Shown here: one piece after another, positions 1 to 14,620 of the stretch
Layout: each line of letters starts with the position of its first letter
How positions within the stretch are numbered: the first letter of the stretch is position 1
From: Caldifarciminota bacterium UBA6260
GTDB taxonomy: Bacteria; Hydrothermota; 32-111
Direction of reading: 5' to 3'
Assembly (NCBI GenBank): GCA_002441125.1
Contig: DJVI01000003.1
Coordinates: 1 to 64,000 of the forward strand
DNA: 64,000 bases
Translations under genes and position numbers: made by a program
The notes under the pieces: model-generated
Told to the model about the DNA's origin: nothing
The model's database searches: none
What the model saw: the letters and a program-made list of their open reading frames with translations, nothing else

Positions 1-2
1 AC

Positions 3-36
3 AAAGGCTGGATAGGTATTTACCTATTCAGCCTTT
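3..36. terminator. Hairpin 3' of the LVIVD surface-protein gene
   Basis: Bases 3-18 and 21-36 form an almost perfect inverted repeat with one G-T wobble and a very short loop, 16 bases beyond the stop codon of the minus-strand gene at 52-3456. Position and shape fit an intrinsic terminator for that gene. The T-tract expected after the stem on the minus strand lies at or beyond the window edge, so it cannot be confirmed. It could be bidirectional or belong to a dispersed repeat. Confidence 0.6.
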
Positions 37-3000
37 ATTCTATTCCTAAATTTACTTTATTATATTTATCTTCCTTGTCTCTCCCTTCTCTCCATCTCTT
101 ATCCTAACAAAATATATTCCACTCTTCTGAACTAATCCTATCCCTATTTCGTTCAACCCAGCCTTCACCTGCGATTTCATTATTCCCAATCTGCTTCCTC
201 TTATATCGTATACCTCTATCTCCACTTCACCTTCTCTGTCTGATATATAACTAACCTTTAATCCTTCTTTTTTACCCTTAACTTCCGTTGTCTCTGTCAT
301 ATTTATTGCTTGTAATACCTTAACTTTGTTTGCTGTTACTATTTCTTTCTCCCCTTCAGTTTCATACTGGTATACCTCTACCTTCGATACCCTGTTTGGA
401 TTCCCCTTCTTCCTATCTATACTTATCACTATCTTGTTATCTTCATATATCCCTTTAGGTAGTACTATCTCCGTTGTATCCTCTCTGTTTGCATGTCCAT
501 ACACTACCCCATACACCTCTCCATCTATCTGGATTATTTGTGGCTTCACAGGACTCCCTTCTGATGTTATCACTCTCACATTGTAGCTCATCTCAGGATC
601 AAGTCCAACTATCGTCGTGTTCAACCTCTCTACTGGCTCTTTCCTACCAAGGTAATTGTTGTCATACAAAGGTGATGTTGTAACTCTCTCTATCGTATCC
701 TGTGGCAATGATATTACATATGGTACCGGTTCTGTTTTATACGATACCTCTTTCATGTTCAATCTATAAAATCCATTCTCTCCTTCCGTCCATATGAAAA
801 ATCCTTTTCTGTTGGTATAAGTATCTTTAAAGTTAACATCATAACTAAATATTGAATCAGTTGTCTCTCTTATTATATTCTGCTCTATTGTTAATCCATA
901 TCCAGGTTCACTTATGAGTTTCTTATCATTGTTAACATAAAGATGAAGATAATTGTTCTTAACCTTTGGATACTTATTTACCCCTATGAATGTGTTTATC
1001 CTCTCTGGCTCTGTTAAAAATCCATCTATCATCTTTGCTTTCCATATATCTCTTGTTCCATCAATATTTATCACTTCATAAGCAAATGTTGTTACCTCTC
1101 CATAATAATCTGCTGTAGGTGCATTGCAAACCTGCCCTGATTTATTAATTGTGCGCAATTTAGTCCATTGGGGGAGTTTACTTGTATATAACTTATATAA
1201 ATAATTTTTTGTTGTGTCTATAAAACCTATTAGGTGTGATATTGAAGTAGATGATATATCATAAAATAATGAAAATACTGGGGATTTCATTGGAACTTTA
1301 TTATCTTCTCCATAATATGATACAACAGTATCAAAAACTAATGTGCCTATATCTATGCCTTCCATACTTCCAAGAATATAATCCCCTCTCTCTATGTTTA
1401 AATATCTGTTCCCTATATATCCCATATATGTCTTATCTGTTGTATAATTGTAGCCAACAACTGGTTCCGTAAACCATACTGTTGGTGATATAAGTGTATC
1501 AACCGGTGTCCATGGGCTATGTTTAATCGAATACCAAAATGTGCTTTCCCCTTCTTTCCATATAGCTATTAATCCATCTTTTGTTCTCGTTAACGCTGGT
1601 TCTTTCCCCTTTCCTAATATCTCCAATTCCCAAGTCTGTCCAAAATCCTCACTCCTTCCATACACCACACTGTCTCCAGTCGTATACAACATCTCCATCT
1701 CATCAGTATTAGGTTTCCTCACTATATGCTCCTGATTGTTCCTCCCAAATGCTCCTCTTACATTGCTCCACAAGTAGGGAGTTATTGTACTGCTATATTT
1801 AACAAAGCCCTTTTTGTCTATTATAATTTGCAATGCCCTATTAGATTTCAAATAGGCAGAAAAATTAATATTACCATTAGTATCTGTTAATCCAGAAACA
1901 TTGTAAGCACCAATATTGTCAGTTATTATTACTGATGCATCAGGAACATTTTCAATTATTATTTGTTTTGGCTCAGGTTCAATAACAGGAAGTTCATACT
2001 CGGTTTGAACTTTAATACTAAATAAATTATTTTTCAATACAGGACATTCTTTAGGATAACTAACTTTAAATAATCTGTAATCTACCTTTACTTCTTGTTT
2101 CTCTATCTGATCAGTAGTTATTTCATTTTTTGATACTATGTAAATAGGAAATGTATCTTCTTTTAAAATCTCAAATATAACTTTCCCTGTTTCATCTGGT
2201 TTCTTTATGTCACTAATTCTTATTCCATTTTTATCTTCAATATAAACTTGTGCATCATTTCCATTGCCATCCATATTGTAAAAAGGCCCTCTATCTCCAT
2301 AATCTTTTTTCAATACAACAGAAATTTCGGTTTTATCTTCATATTTTAACTTTTCTGGAGTATATGTCATTGTGAATCTATACCCATTTTTTAAATGCTC
2401 TATTACTTCCAATCCATTTTTGTAAGATGCTGTGTAAATTATATTGTCTACAGGACAAACACCATTTGATCCATAACCGGTATACAACGATCCATAATGC
2501 CCTATATGTTTAATATTGGAAATATCAGTTACATCGAATACTATTAAACCAAAAGATTTTAAACCTACATATGCTATTTTCATTTTATCAGAATTTACTA
2601 TAAATGAGCTACCTTCTTCTGGGACATAATAAGAATCTCTATATTGTTTAACTATTCGAGGATTACTTGAATTAGAAATATCCACTATTGTAAATCCATT
2701 TTTCACATCTATCACATATGCATAGTTCTCTTCAACAAAAACATCGAAGGGTTTACCTGTCATTACATTCCCAACTATCTTTATAGGTGTTTGGCCAAGT
2801 GAATCTAATTTATTTGGAAGTTCAACTATCCGTAAATATCCAGATTCTTCATCTGCCAAATATGCGTGATTCCCTACAACATGAACTCCTGTTGCAAATA
2901 TACCTTCAATTTTTGCTATCTCTTTACCTCCTTCTAACCAATAAGTACCAAATAAATCACCTTTAATTTTGTAGATAAGAAAGTGTCCCTTTGAAGCCAC

Positions 3001-3397
3001 AAATACATAATCATAAAACTCAAATTGATTGATATTTTCTCTTACTACATAGACATCTTTTACTTGTTCAGTATCAGGATTTAACTGAAAAACTTTTGAA
3101 GGATTTCTAGGATCTGAAACATCCATTACCACAAGTCCTTGCATATTGTATGCTATAAAGGCATGATTGTCCAAAACTGCAATTCTAAGAGCATAATCAG
3201 ATGAATCAGAAGGTGTAACAATTTGATAACTACTTACTAAGGATGGTTCTAAATGGTTTGATATATCGACTATTTTCATCCCTCCAGAACCATCAGCTAT
3301 ATAAGCATAATTCCCAGATACGACCACATCTTCTGCAAATCCGAAGTCAATCCAACCAGTTTTTGTACAATTCAAAGAATCATAAACGATTCCTTCT

Positions 3398-3541
<144 letters not shown>

Positions 3542-3563
3542 ACCACCTCCTTTTTATAAAAAA

Positions 3564-3592
3564 AGATTAAACTATTTTTTTATATTTGTCAA
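3564..3592 (-). promoter_or_regulatory. Promoter of the surface-protein gene (TTGACA-N17-TAATCT)
   Basis: The minus strand has an exact TTGACA at 3592-3587, a 17-base spacer and TAATCT at 3569-3564. The predicted transcript starts near 3557, only about 16 bases before the ATG at 3541 and its GGAGG. This tight fit argues that the upstream ATG is the primary ribosome entry point. Confidence 0.75.
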
Positions 3593-4130
3593 TAAGAATT
3601 TTGTTTTCATAAACAATTTTTTAATCCATTTATTCATATTCTCTTTTTTGTTTACAACTCTTTTTCTTTTGATAAAGATTTAAAGTTAGTTTTTGATAAT
3701 ATGAAAGCATAATAATCCATACTCACATTAAGCAAAACTTTTCTTCTCTTTTCTTCTTGAATTGCTTTTGCTTTTTCTCTTTGCAAACCATATCCTCTCT
3801 TAACTCTGAGAGTAGAAATTTCTTTGGCTATTTAAAGTTTTTCTTACTTTCCAAACTCTAATCAAAAAATAAACCGAACATCTTACTCTTTTTTAAAATA
3901 ATTTTTCGGATTTTGACGAATAGATTATAAAATTTTAAAAGAAATGAAAAAAGGCTGATTTTATATAACAAATAGAGGCATAAAATTTTTTATAGATATA
4001 AAATAGCCAGAACAATTGCAAAACCATTTATACAGGTATAACTTTAAAAAATCAAGTATTACAAAAACTCTCTTTTCACTTTAATTAAAAAGAATGGAGT
4101 GTTGAAAAATTATCGAAAAAGTAAAAATAG
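3593..4130. other. Gene-poor gap with a possible gene remnant
   Basis: This stretch of about 540 bases is AT-rich and has no convincing gene. On the minus strand, 3831 down to 3652 is open for 59 codons and reads like a charged, protein-like segment (for example V-K-R-G-Y-G-L-Q-R-E-K-A-K-A-I-Q-E-E-K), but it has a stop just upstream, no early start codon and no ribosome-binding site, so it may be the decayed end of a lost gene. I see no hairpin terminator, RNA gene or repeat in 3835-4130, although guaB must terminate here. Confidence 0.4.
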
Positions 4131-7689
<3,559 letters not shown>

Positions 7690-7695
7690 AAATTG

Positions 7696-7723
7696 AGTTT
7701 AAAGAAAATTTTTATTCTGTCAA
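7696..7723 (-). promoter_or_regulatory. Promoter of rnr-guaB (TTGACA-N16-TAAACT), leaderless layout
   Basis: TTGACA at 7723-7718, a 16-base spacer and TAAACT at 7701-7696 on the minus strand. Six bases separate the -10 from the rnr ATG, so the predicted first transcribed base is at or next to the start codon. Confidence 0.75.
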
Positions 7724-7733
7724 TATTCATTAT

Positions 7734-9473
7734 CTATTTTATTATAAATATTTTATCCTTTAAACCATTTTTATAATCAACAAAATATAAACCATTACCA
7801 AGAAATGAAAGATCTAAAGATTTCAAATTTTCAGTTCTAATCCCGATAACTTTTTTTCCTACTTTATCGAAGATTTCAATATAATTAATGGAAAGATCGT
7901 TGAAAAATATTTTATTTCCAAAAATTAATGGTTTTTTTGGTTCTATATTTATATCGAACTCCTTTATTATCTTTCTATCAATAAAAGTATAACCGATTAT
8001 TTTATAATTATATTTTCCTCTAAAGTTGATTTTGTCTTTAACATTCCCTTCGAGAAGTGTTGATTCAAAAATTATTTTATCATCTCTTACTATTTGAACT
8101 CCCACAAAATCTGATGGTAAAATGTAATCAAAAGAAACCTCTCCTTTAATTGGATCAAAATCATAATTTATTTCGTACTCTTCTTTTTCTACAGTCGATG
8201 TAAGCCCATATATGAAATTCGTCCATGGATAACATGCACCGTTAACTGAACCATTGTAATAGGATGAAGCTCCCCATCTGTGTGTTGATGCATAATACTG
8301 TGCTTCAAAATAGTAGATATTTTTATCATCAGGCATATATATTCCAAGACCGTGTGAGTTTGGAAAACCAGATTGCCAATCTTCAGGATTCATTTTATCT
8401 ATGATATTCATAATATTAACAGCGTAACCTTTAACTCTTGTCCCTATGCTTGTATTGTTGTTAAGAAGGTAACAGAAATGGTAAAGATCTTTGAAATCTT
8501 CATAGAAAGTCCCAGATGACATTTCTTGTGCTCCATCAATACAAGATTGAACATCTGAAGCATCTCTTCCACCTTCATCGAGTATAAGATATTTTGCAAG
8601 ATTGAAAATTTGACTTTTTAAATAGAGAAATTCATTCTCGGTTATTCCATTAAAATAATCACTGTTATTTATAACATTGTATGTTAGTGTATTAGATGTT
8701 GAAGATCCGTAATAGGTTTTATAATCATTTACCATAAGATGCCCAAGGTAGGCATGTGAAGTTGGAGCGCTTGTAGCGAGTGATGTTATAAAAGAGTTAT
8801 AATACCAACCTTCAGCTGGAATGTTGGCTTCGGAGTAAACTACCATATCTGCAAGATCATACATATCCCATAAAACCTCCATGTAAGCCATAACACACAT
8901 ATCGCAACCGATAAAATAAAAATCTTTCCCAATCTTGCTTACCGCACCTTCCAAAGCTTCTCTCCATTCACCCCCAGCCCCACTCATAAAATCGTCATCA
9001 GTATCATCAGAAATTCCTCCCTTTAAAGGCATATCTCCTTTTCCCCATCCAGCTCCATGGTTCCACATAATAAGTCCATAATTTGTAGCTTTATAATTCT
9101 TTTCTGCCCAAGTTACAAAATCTATAAGAGTTTGTGGATCAGCCATATTTTTCTCACCCAAAACAACACTTGCAAGATCATTTATTTTACCATCCGTTCC
9201 ATTACCTCCACCTGAAAGATGGTAATATCTGGTATCACTCCTTGTGCCACCATCATCAACATAACCTCCATAGGAAGAATTTCCATCAACACATATCACT
9301 ATGTCAAGATTTGATGTAAGGTTTCCATAAGCGGCCTCTATCTCATCTATATCATCATTAATATACGATGAGAGATTGTTATCACCACATATATAGATCA
9401 TAAGTGTAAAAGCTTTTCCATAAAGGGAAGATAAAAGTAAAGTTGAAAGGAATAAAAAAAGAACTTTTCTCAT
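7734..9473 (-). CDS. Secreted clostripain-like (C11) cysteine peptidase with sorting tail
   Basis: Family C11 enzymes cleave peptides, classically after Arg or Lys. Residues 1-19 are a signal peptide. The catalytic His is in IMWNHGAGWG near residue 140 and the nucleophile Cys in FIGCDMC near 190, preceded by the beta-strand DIVICVDGNSS. After about residue 430 there is a beta-rich region, and the last ~65 residues end in GLYFVDY...KIFIIK, like a type IX sorting domain. At 579 residues it suits a cell-surface or released protease. The ATG follows GGAGG (AAGGAGGGTCAATG). It stands alone between rnr and the phosphatase operon. The family call is firm; specificity is unknown. Confidence 0.9.
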   Translation of the reverse strand: MRKVLFLFLSTLLLSSLYGKAFTLMIYICGDNNLSSYINDDIDEIEAAYGNLTSNLDIVICVDGNSSYGGYVDDGGTRSDTRYYHLSGGGNGTDGKINDLASVVLGEKNMADPQTLIDFVTWAEKNYKATNYGLIMWNHGAGWGKGDMPLKGGISDDTDDDFMSGAGGEWREALEGAVSKIGKDFYFIGCDMCVMAYMEVLWDMYDLADMVVYSEANIPAEGWYYNSFITSLATSAPTSHAYLGHLMVNDYKTYYGSSTSNTLTYNVINNSDYFNGITENEFLYLKSQIFNLAKYLILDEGGRDASDVQSCIDGAQEMSSGTFYEDFKDLYHFCYLLNNNTSIGTRVKGYAVNIMNIIDKMNPEDWQSGFPNSHGLGIYMPDDKNIYYFEAQYYASTHRWGASSYYNGSVNGACYPWTNFIYGLTSTVEKEEYEINYDFDPIKGEVSFDYILPSDFVGVQIVRDDKIIFESTLLEGNVKDKINFRGKYNYKIIGYTFIDRKIIKEFDINIEPKKPLIFGNKIFFNDLSINYIEIFDKVGKKVIGIRTENLKSLDLSFLGNGLYFVDYKNGLKDKIFIIK

Positions 9474-9489
9474 TGACCCTCCTTTTTTT

Positions 9490-9519
9490 TATATAAACAT
9501 AAAATTTTTAGTCTGTCAA
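9490..9519 (-). promoter_or_regulatory. Promoter of the C11 peptidase gene
   Basis: TTGACA at 9519-9514 on the minus strand, followed after 16 or 18 bases by TTTATA or TATATA (9497-9490). The -10 choice is ambiguous in this run of T and A. The gene has a normal leader with GGAGG. Confidence 0.6.
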
Positions 9520-9521
9520 TG

Positions 9522-10145
9522 TTAAAAATATTCTGAAGGATTATGCTTCAGATAGTGGTTTATGTTAAGATTTTTCAGCATAAAATTTTCGTCCTTATAT
9601 TCAAAAATAGTTGTAGATGCCGGATCGAAATGTATCTTCCAAAAATATGGTTTTTCGATACCCAAAATTCCTGCAACGAGAGGTTTTAAAACAGCCCTAT
9701 GGGTTACAACCAAAATGTTTCCTTTCGATACCTTTGCGAGTTCTTTCAACCTTTTTTTACTTCTCTCCATAACATCATCAAGTTTTTCCATACCTTCAAC
9801 TTCAAGATATTCAGGTGTTTTCTTCCAAATCTCCCACTCTTTTGGGAAATTCTTTTCAACAAAATCTTTCGTCAGATTCTCCCAAGGTCCCAAACTTATG
9901 TTGTTGAAGTGTTCATCTTTCTTTACTTCTATCTTTTTCAGATCAGCAATAGGTTGGGCTGTTTGTAAAGCTCTTTTCAATGGGCTTGAAACTATTATTT
10001 CAAACTCAAAATTCTTCAAAAAATCTTTAAGGTCATTTGCCTGTGCAATTCCAATATCTGTAAGTGGGAAATCAACTCTTCCCCTGAATTTGTTATCTCT
10101 ATTCCCTTCACTCTCTCCATGTCTTACAAGAAATATAAGCATCAT
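9522..10145 (-). CDS. Histidine phosphatase family protein (phosphoglycerate mutase-like)
   Basis: This 207-residue cytoplasmic phosphatase or mutase opens with the RHG motif (FLVRHGESEGNRDNKFRG), whose His is phosphorylated during catalysis. The second catalytic His is in VVTHRAVLKPLVAGI near residue 148, and conserved Arg and Glu residues lie between. The substrate could be phosphoglycerate, alpha-ribazole phosphate or another phosphoester; sequence alone does not decide. Its ATG overlaps the stop of the upstream helicase gene by four bases (ATGA), so the two are translationally coupled as the last two genes of the pilB operon. Confidence 0.88.
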   Translation of the reverse strand: MMLIFLVRHGESEGNRDNKFRGRVDFPLTDIGIAQANDLKDFLKNFEFEIIVSSPLKRALQTAQPIADLKKIEVKKDEHFNNISLGPWENLTKDFVEKNFPKEWEIWKKTPEYLEVEGMEKLDDVMERSKKRLKELAKVSKGNILVVTHRAVLKPLVAGILGIEKPYFWKIHFDPASTTIFEYKDENFMLKNLNINHYLKHNPSEYF

Positions 10146-12349
10146 AAAACTCCTGTAAATTCGTTAAAATCTAAAATTGCTGGTTCAACAAAAAACTCCG
10201 AAATAACTTTTTTCCCATATTTTTTAGTTATGATTCTCTCATCGAGAATATATATCTCACCTTTATCATCCTTTCTTCTTATAAGCCTTCCCATTCCCTG
10301 TTTCAATTTTAAAATCGCATAAGGAAGTGAATAATCGTTAAATGGATCAAAACCTTTATTTTTCAGATTCTCACTCTTTTTTAAAAATACAGGGTCATCT
10401 GGAACAAGAAACGGAAGTTTAAGTATAACAAGTATTTCGAGAAGATCTCCAGGAAGGTCTATCCCTTCCCAAAAAGTGTTCGTTCCAACAAGAATACTAT
10501 CCTTTCTGTTTTTATATTGAAGTAAAATTTTATCATTATTTCCCTCTTTTACCTGAAATATGAATTTAGGATCATTCAACCTTTCTTTGATATAATCAAT
10601 CTGTTGATAGGATGTAGTCAAAACGAGTGTTCTCTTTCTTTTTTGCTCAACTTTTCTTATAAAAGTTATAACATTGTCCATAAACTGTTCAGTGTTCGGA
10701 TCTCCAATATTTTTGAAACAGAATATCTTCATCTGATTTTTGTAATCAAAAGAGGAAACAAACACTTCTTCTTTGTATTTCCTTTTGGAAATATTAATTC
10801 CTATTCTATCTTTGAAAAAAGCAAAATCGTTTGAAGATTTCAAAGTGGCTGATGTAAAAACTATAGAAGTTTTTTCTTTTTTCCTTAAAAAGTTTGAGAA
10901 TTGTTCTCCGGTATTCACAAGTATCGCATTAAGAATCAGATTTTTTGTTTTTGTGTTCAACTCGTAAAAGAAAGCGTAATCTGAGTTATTCGCCTCACTA
11001 ACAACAACAAAAGATTCATAAATCTTTGCTGATTCTTCAACAAGATATTTTAAATTCTGTTTTATTTCAAGATTTTTAAACTTAGAATCTTTTAAGATCT
11101 TTACACTCTTCTCACCATTCTCTTTTATAGAATAAAGAAGCTGTTTAATTTTCAAAACATATGTTTTTGCATTTTCAAACATTTTAAAGTTGTAGATATC
11201 TTTTTCCTTTTCATCAAGCATAACCTTTTCAAGAATGTTTTCATACAATATTTCAAAATCCTCATAAAGAGTGTTCAGGTATGAATATATTTCTGTGAAA
11301 AAGTTGAAACAATCATAAGGAAGTGATGATTCTTCGATAGTTTTCAAATGTTCCTTTATTTTTTTTATAAAATATTTTAGAATTTTGAATATCTCGAAAA
11401 AATCTATACTGTAAGAATAGACATCTGAAATAACATTCTCAAGGTTATGAGCCTCATCAAAAATTATCATTTCAAAATCACCAAGGATACTTTTGGGAAG
11501 AGTCTCATTTATTAATGTCAGATAATGGTTTGTTACAACTATCTGACTTGAAAGAACCTTTTCTTTCAATCTCAAAAAGAAACATATATTTGAAAATGGA
11601 CATTCCAAATCCTGACAGTATCTACTATCACATGTTATATCATCGTAAGTTATACCTTTCATGAACTTCAAACTGTTTATATCACCTGTTTTTGAAATCT
11701 GTATAAATCCCTCTGTTGCAAGTTTCATCAAAGGATGAAAACTTTCCATGTTTTCATAATATTTTGAAAAACAGAAATAGTTTGAGATCCCTTTAATGTT
11801 AATTGTTGAAAAACTTACTTTGGCATTGTATGAAGCGAGTTTTATATCTTTTGTAAAAATCTGTTCTTGCAAACTTTTAGTGTTGGTAGATATCAAAAAC
11901 CTTTTTGATTCGATGTTTTCCATCATAGGGAGAAGGTATGCGAGGGTTTTTCCAATCCCCGGTGGAGCTTCAGCGATAAGAACACTTTTTTCCTTCAACA
12001 AATTTTCAACATTCTCTCTGAAAAGTTTTTGCCCATCCCTTTCTTCAAGTTGTGGTCTCTTTTTGGATGGATTAACAACTTTGAAAGCTTCCTCTTCAAG
12101 TTTATCTTTTTTATCTTTACTAAGGTTCTCTTCCTTTAGAAGTAAAAGCAACTCCAAAAAAGGACCAGAAGAGTAAGAAAGTATGAAGGAATTTATAAGA
12201 GAGTTACTATATGATGATACTCTCTCTTTGAACTCTTTAAAAGAAAAATTACCTATCTTTTCAAAAAGTATAGAATTTTTTTCCTCATCGGAAATTTCTG
12301 AAAAAAGTTTTTCTATTCTATCCAACTGTTGCCTGCACCACCTCTTCAA
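10142..12349 (-). CDS. DinG/XPD-type Fe-S superfamily 2 DNA helicase
   Basis: An ATP-dependent 5'-3' helicase of the DinG/YoaA family, likely used in repair or removal of DNA-RNA structures. Of 735 residues, Walker A is EAPPGIGKTLAYL near 125, the DEAH box is IIFDEAHNLENVI near 295, and four cysteines at about 235-257 (CDSRYC...C...C before FFLRLKEKV) should bind the Fe-S cluster. Motifs GTNTFWEGIDLPGD and GMGRLIRR complete the motor. No exonuclease domain is present. The longest frame starts at a TTG (12349), overlapping pilB by 32 bases; another TTG at 12325 is possible. No ATG lies near. Confidence 0.9.
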   Translation of the reverse strand: MKRWCRQQLDRIEKLFSEISDEEKNSILFEKIGNFSFKEFKERVSSYSNSLINSFILSYSSGPFLELLLLLKEENLSKDKKDKLEEEAFKVVNPSKKRPQLEERDGQKLFRENVENLLKEKSVLIAEAPPGIGKTLAYLLPMMENIESKRFLISTNTKSLQEQIFTKDIKLASYNAKVSFSTINIKGISNYFCFSKYYENMESFHPLMKLATEGFIQISKTGDINSLKFMKGITYDDITCDSRYCQDLECPFSNICFFLRLKEKVLSSQIVVTNHYLTLINETLPKSILGDFEMIIFDEAHNLENVISDVYSYSIDFFEIFKILKYFIKKIKEHLKTIEESSLPYDCFNFFTEIYSYLNTLYEDFEILYENILEKVMLDEKEKDIYNFKMFENAKTYVLKIKQLLYSIKENGEKSVKILKDSKFKNLEIKQNLKYLVEESAKIYESFVVVSEANNSDYAFFYELNTKTKNLILNAILVNTGEQFSNFLRKKEKTSIVFTSATLKSSNDFAFFKDRIGINISKRKYKEEVFVSSFDYKNQMKIFCFKNIGDPNTEQFMDNVITFIRKVEQKRKRTLVLTTSYQQIDYIKERLNDPKFIFQVKEGNNDKILLQYKNRKDSILVGTNTFWEGIDLPGDLLEILVILKLPFLVPDDPVFLKKSENLKNKGFDPFNDYSLPYAILKLKQGMGRLIRRKDDKGEIYILDERIITKKYGKKVISEFFVEPAILDFNEFTGVL

Positions 12350-14003
12350 GAGTTGTTATTCCAGCTTTAACCTTTATTAGACCATCCTCTCTCAACATTA
12401 TTACACCTTCTTTTCTCGCCTGCATCCTTATCTGATCAACTGACGCTTCCTTAACTATCATCTCGGCGATTGTTGGTGTTATTGGAAGGACTTCAAAAAT
12501 TCCAACTCTTCCCTTATATCCTGTAAAACCACAAACAGGGCATCCTTTGCCCATCATAAATTTCCCACCTCTCATATATTCAGGATTTATTCCATACCTT
12601 ATGAACTCTTCATCTGGAATTTCAACGGGAGCAGCACAATTTTTACAAACTCTTCTTATCAACCTCTGTGCTTCGATAAGAATAACTGAAGAAGCGACCT
12701 TATAAGGTTCTATTCCCATATCTTCCAACCTTGCGATAGTTGCCACTGTATCGTTGGTATGTAAAGTTGAAAGAACAAGATGACCTGTTAAAGCTGCTTT
12801 AATAGCTATATCTCCAGTTTCAAGATCTCTTATCTCTCCAACCATTATTATATCCGGATCCTGTCTCAAGAAAGCTTTTAGTGCTGTAGCAAAAGTGTAT
12901 CCGATATTTTCCCTAACATTAACTTGATTTATTCCAACAAAATCGTATTCGATAGGATCTTCAGCTGTTGTTATGTTAACATTTGGGGTATTCAACCTTG
13001 CAAGTATTGAATAGAGAGTAACAGTTTTACCTGAACCTGTTGGACCTGTAACAAGTATTATTCCGTTAGGTCTTGAAATCGCTTCAATGAAATCGTTATA
13101 AGCTTTTCTTGAAAGACCTATATCTTCAAGTTTCATAAGGGATGATTTTTCAGCTATTCTCATACATATCTTTTCTCCATGTGCAGTTGGGAGAGTAGAA
13201 ACTCTAAGGTCGATAGATTTTTCTCCAACCTTCATTCCGATCCTTCCATCCTGTGGTACTCTCCTTTCAGATATATTGAGCCCTGCCATTATTTTCAACC
13301 TTGAAACTATAGCAGGGCCTAAAGTGTACTGAGGACTCATCACCTCTTTCAATTCACCATCAACTCTGTAACGGACTCTCAATATTTTATCGAAAGGTTC
13401 AATATGTATATCTGATGCTCCCTGTTTCACAGCTTCAACTATAATACCGTTAACGAGTTTAACGACAGGTGCAGCATCAACATCTATCAGAAGTTGCTGT
13501 GCATCAGGTTGTTTTTCCTCTTCGAGAATCTCTATCTCCTCTTCCATTCCAATCTCTGAAAGAACATCAGCCATAGAGCCTGCAACACCGTAATATTTTT
13601 CAATAGCTTTAGATATCATATTTTCACTTGCAACAAGAGGAATAACATTGTATCCTGTCGCGAATTTAATATCCTCAATAGTATAAACATCAACAGGGTT
13701 TGCCATTGCGAGATAAAGATTTTTCCCCTCTCTCCTGACAGGTATGACCTGAAACTTCTGTGCTATTTGGGGGGAAACTATCTTTAAAATTATCGGGTCT
13801 ATCTCCTCTTTGAATTCAAAAACTCCAACATTGTACTGTTTTCCCAAAGCTTTTGAAATCTGATCATCTGTAACAAAACCCATCTGAACAAGGATTGAAC
13901 CTAATCTTCCTCCATTCTCCTTCTGTTGGGATAAAGCCTGATTCAGCTGGTCTTTGGTAATTAGTCCCTCATCTATAAGAAGATCTCCTAACCTTTTCCA
14001 CAT
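12318..14003 (-). CDS. pilB: Type IV pilus / type II secretion assembly ATPase (PilB/GspE)
   Basis: This cytoplasmic hexameric ATPase powers pilus or pseudopilus extension. Of 561 residues, 1-150 form the MshEN/T2SSE N-terminal domain, Walker A is GPTGSGKTVTLYS near 320, the Asp box and Walker B are in IIMVGEIRDLETGD near 385, the His box is LSTLHTNDT, and a zinc site is formed by CKNC and CPVCG. The ATG follows a GGGAG. No pilin or platform gene is nearby, so it works with genes elsewhere. It heads an operon with the helicase and phosphatase genes. PilB and GspE are hard to separate by sequence; PilB is preferred from length. Confidence 0.92.
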   Translation of the reverse strand: MWKRLGDLLIDEGLITKDQLNQALSQQKENGGRLGSILVQMGFVTDDQISKALGKQYNVGVFEFKEEIDPIILKIVSPQIAQKFQVIPVRREGKNLYLAMANPVDVYTIEDIKFATGYNVIPLVASENMISKAIEKYYGVAGSMADVLSEIGMEEEIEILEEEKQPDAQQLLIDVDAAPVVKLVNGIIVEAVKQGASDIHIEPFDKILRVRYRVDGELKEVMSPQYTLGPAIVSRLKIMAGLNISERRVPQDGRIGMKVGEKSIDLRVSTLPTAHGEKICMRIAEKSSLMKLEDIGLSRKAYNDFIEAISRPNGIILVTGPTGSGKTVTLYSILARLNTPNVNITTAEDPIEYDFVGINQVNVRENIGYTFATALKAFLRQDPDIIMVGEIRDLETGDIAIKAALTGHLVLSTLHTNDTVATIARLEDMGIEPYKVASSVILIEAQRLIRRVCKNCAAPVEIPDEEFIRYGINPEYMRGGKFMMGKGCPVCGFTGYKGRVGIFEVLPITPTIAEMIVKEASVDQIRMQARKEGVIMLREDGLIKVKAGITTLEEVVQATVG

Positions 14004-14027
14004 AGAATCTCCCTCTTTAAAAGATAG

Positions 14028-14056
14028 ATTTTACGAAAAATTTTTGTAACAGTCAA
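14028..14056 (-). promoter_or_regulatory. Promoter of the pilB operon (TTGACT-N17-TAAAAT)
   Basis: TTGACT at 14056-14051 and TAAAAT at 14033-14028 on the minus strand with a 17-base spacer, 25 bases upstream of the pilB ATG. Confidence 0.75.
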
Positions 14057-14064
14057 TAAAAAAA

Positions 14065-14613
14065 TCATTTCTTGGAATATTTCCCAACAAGTTCGCCGTA
14101 AGAAATTATATGATTCTCAATCATCTTAATAATATTTTCATAGGTTAAAGTTGAATCCTCTATAAGCACAGTATCTATAGCATAAACCTTAAAGAAATAT
14201 CTATGAGTTTTAGAAGGTGGATTTGGACCAAAATACCTGTATTCATTTAAAGAATTTAACCCTTGCAAAATACCATCTTTAAGTTTAAAAGAACTTTTAG
14301 AAAAACCTTCTGGAATTATAGAATCGTATGGAGGTATGTTGAAAAGTATCCAGTGAATGAATTTTTTGAATGGAGCATCAGGATCCTCAACTATAAGAAC
14401 CAAAGATTTTGTTTGCGAAGGTATATTTTTGACTTTTACAACTGGAGAAATATTACCACCTTTATAGGAAAATTTTTCAGGAATAAAGGAAAAATTTTCA
14501 AAATCTGAAATAACTTTTAACTCTTTGTTTTCTTTTACATCTTTATTGGTTTTACAACCTATAAGAAACGATAATAAAAAGAGTAATGAAAAAATATAAA
14601 TTTTTCTTTTCAT
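14065..14613 (-). CDS. Lipoprotein of the PEBP / YbhB-YbcL family
   Basis: A 182-residue protein of the phosphatidylethanolamine-binding (Raf kinase inhibitor-like) fold. A short signal peptide ends in the lipobox FLIGC, so it should be lipid-anchored outside the inner membrane. The family motifs EDPDAP, HWILFNIP and GPNPPSKTHRYFFKVYAID form the anion-binding pocket. Bacterial members have no well-defined substrate. The ATG is seven bases after a TAAAAT -10 and no Shine-Dalgarno sequence is present, pointing to a leaderless mRNA. It is divergent from the exopolysaccharide operon, with promoters about ten bases apart. Confidence 0.88.
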   Translation of the reverse strand: MKRKIYIFSLLFLLSFLIGCKTNKDVKENKELKVISDFENFSFIPEKFSYKGGNISPVVKVKNIPSQTKSLVLIVEDPDAPFKKFIHWILFNIPPYDSIIPEGFSKSSFKLKDGILQGLNSLNEYRYFGPNPPSKTHRYFFKVYAIDTVLIEDSTLTYENIIKMIENHIISYGELVGKYSKK

Positions 14614-14620
14614 GTTTTTA

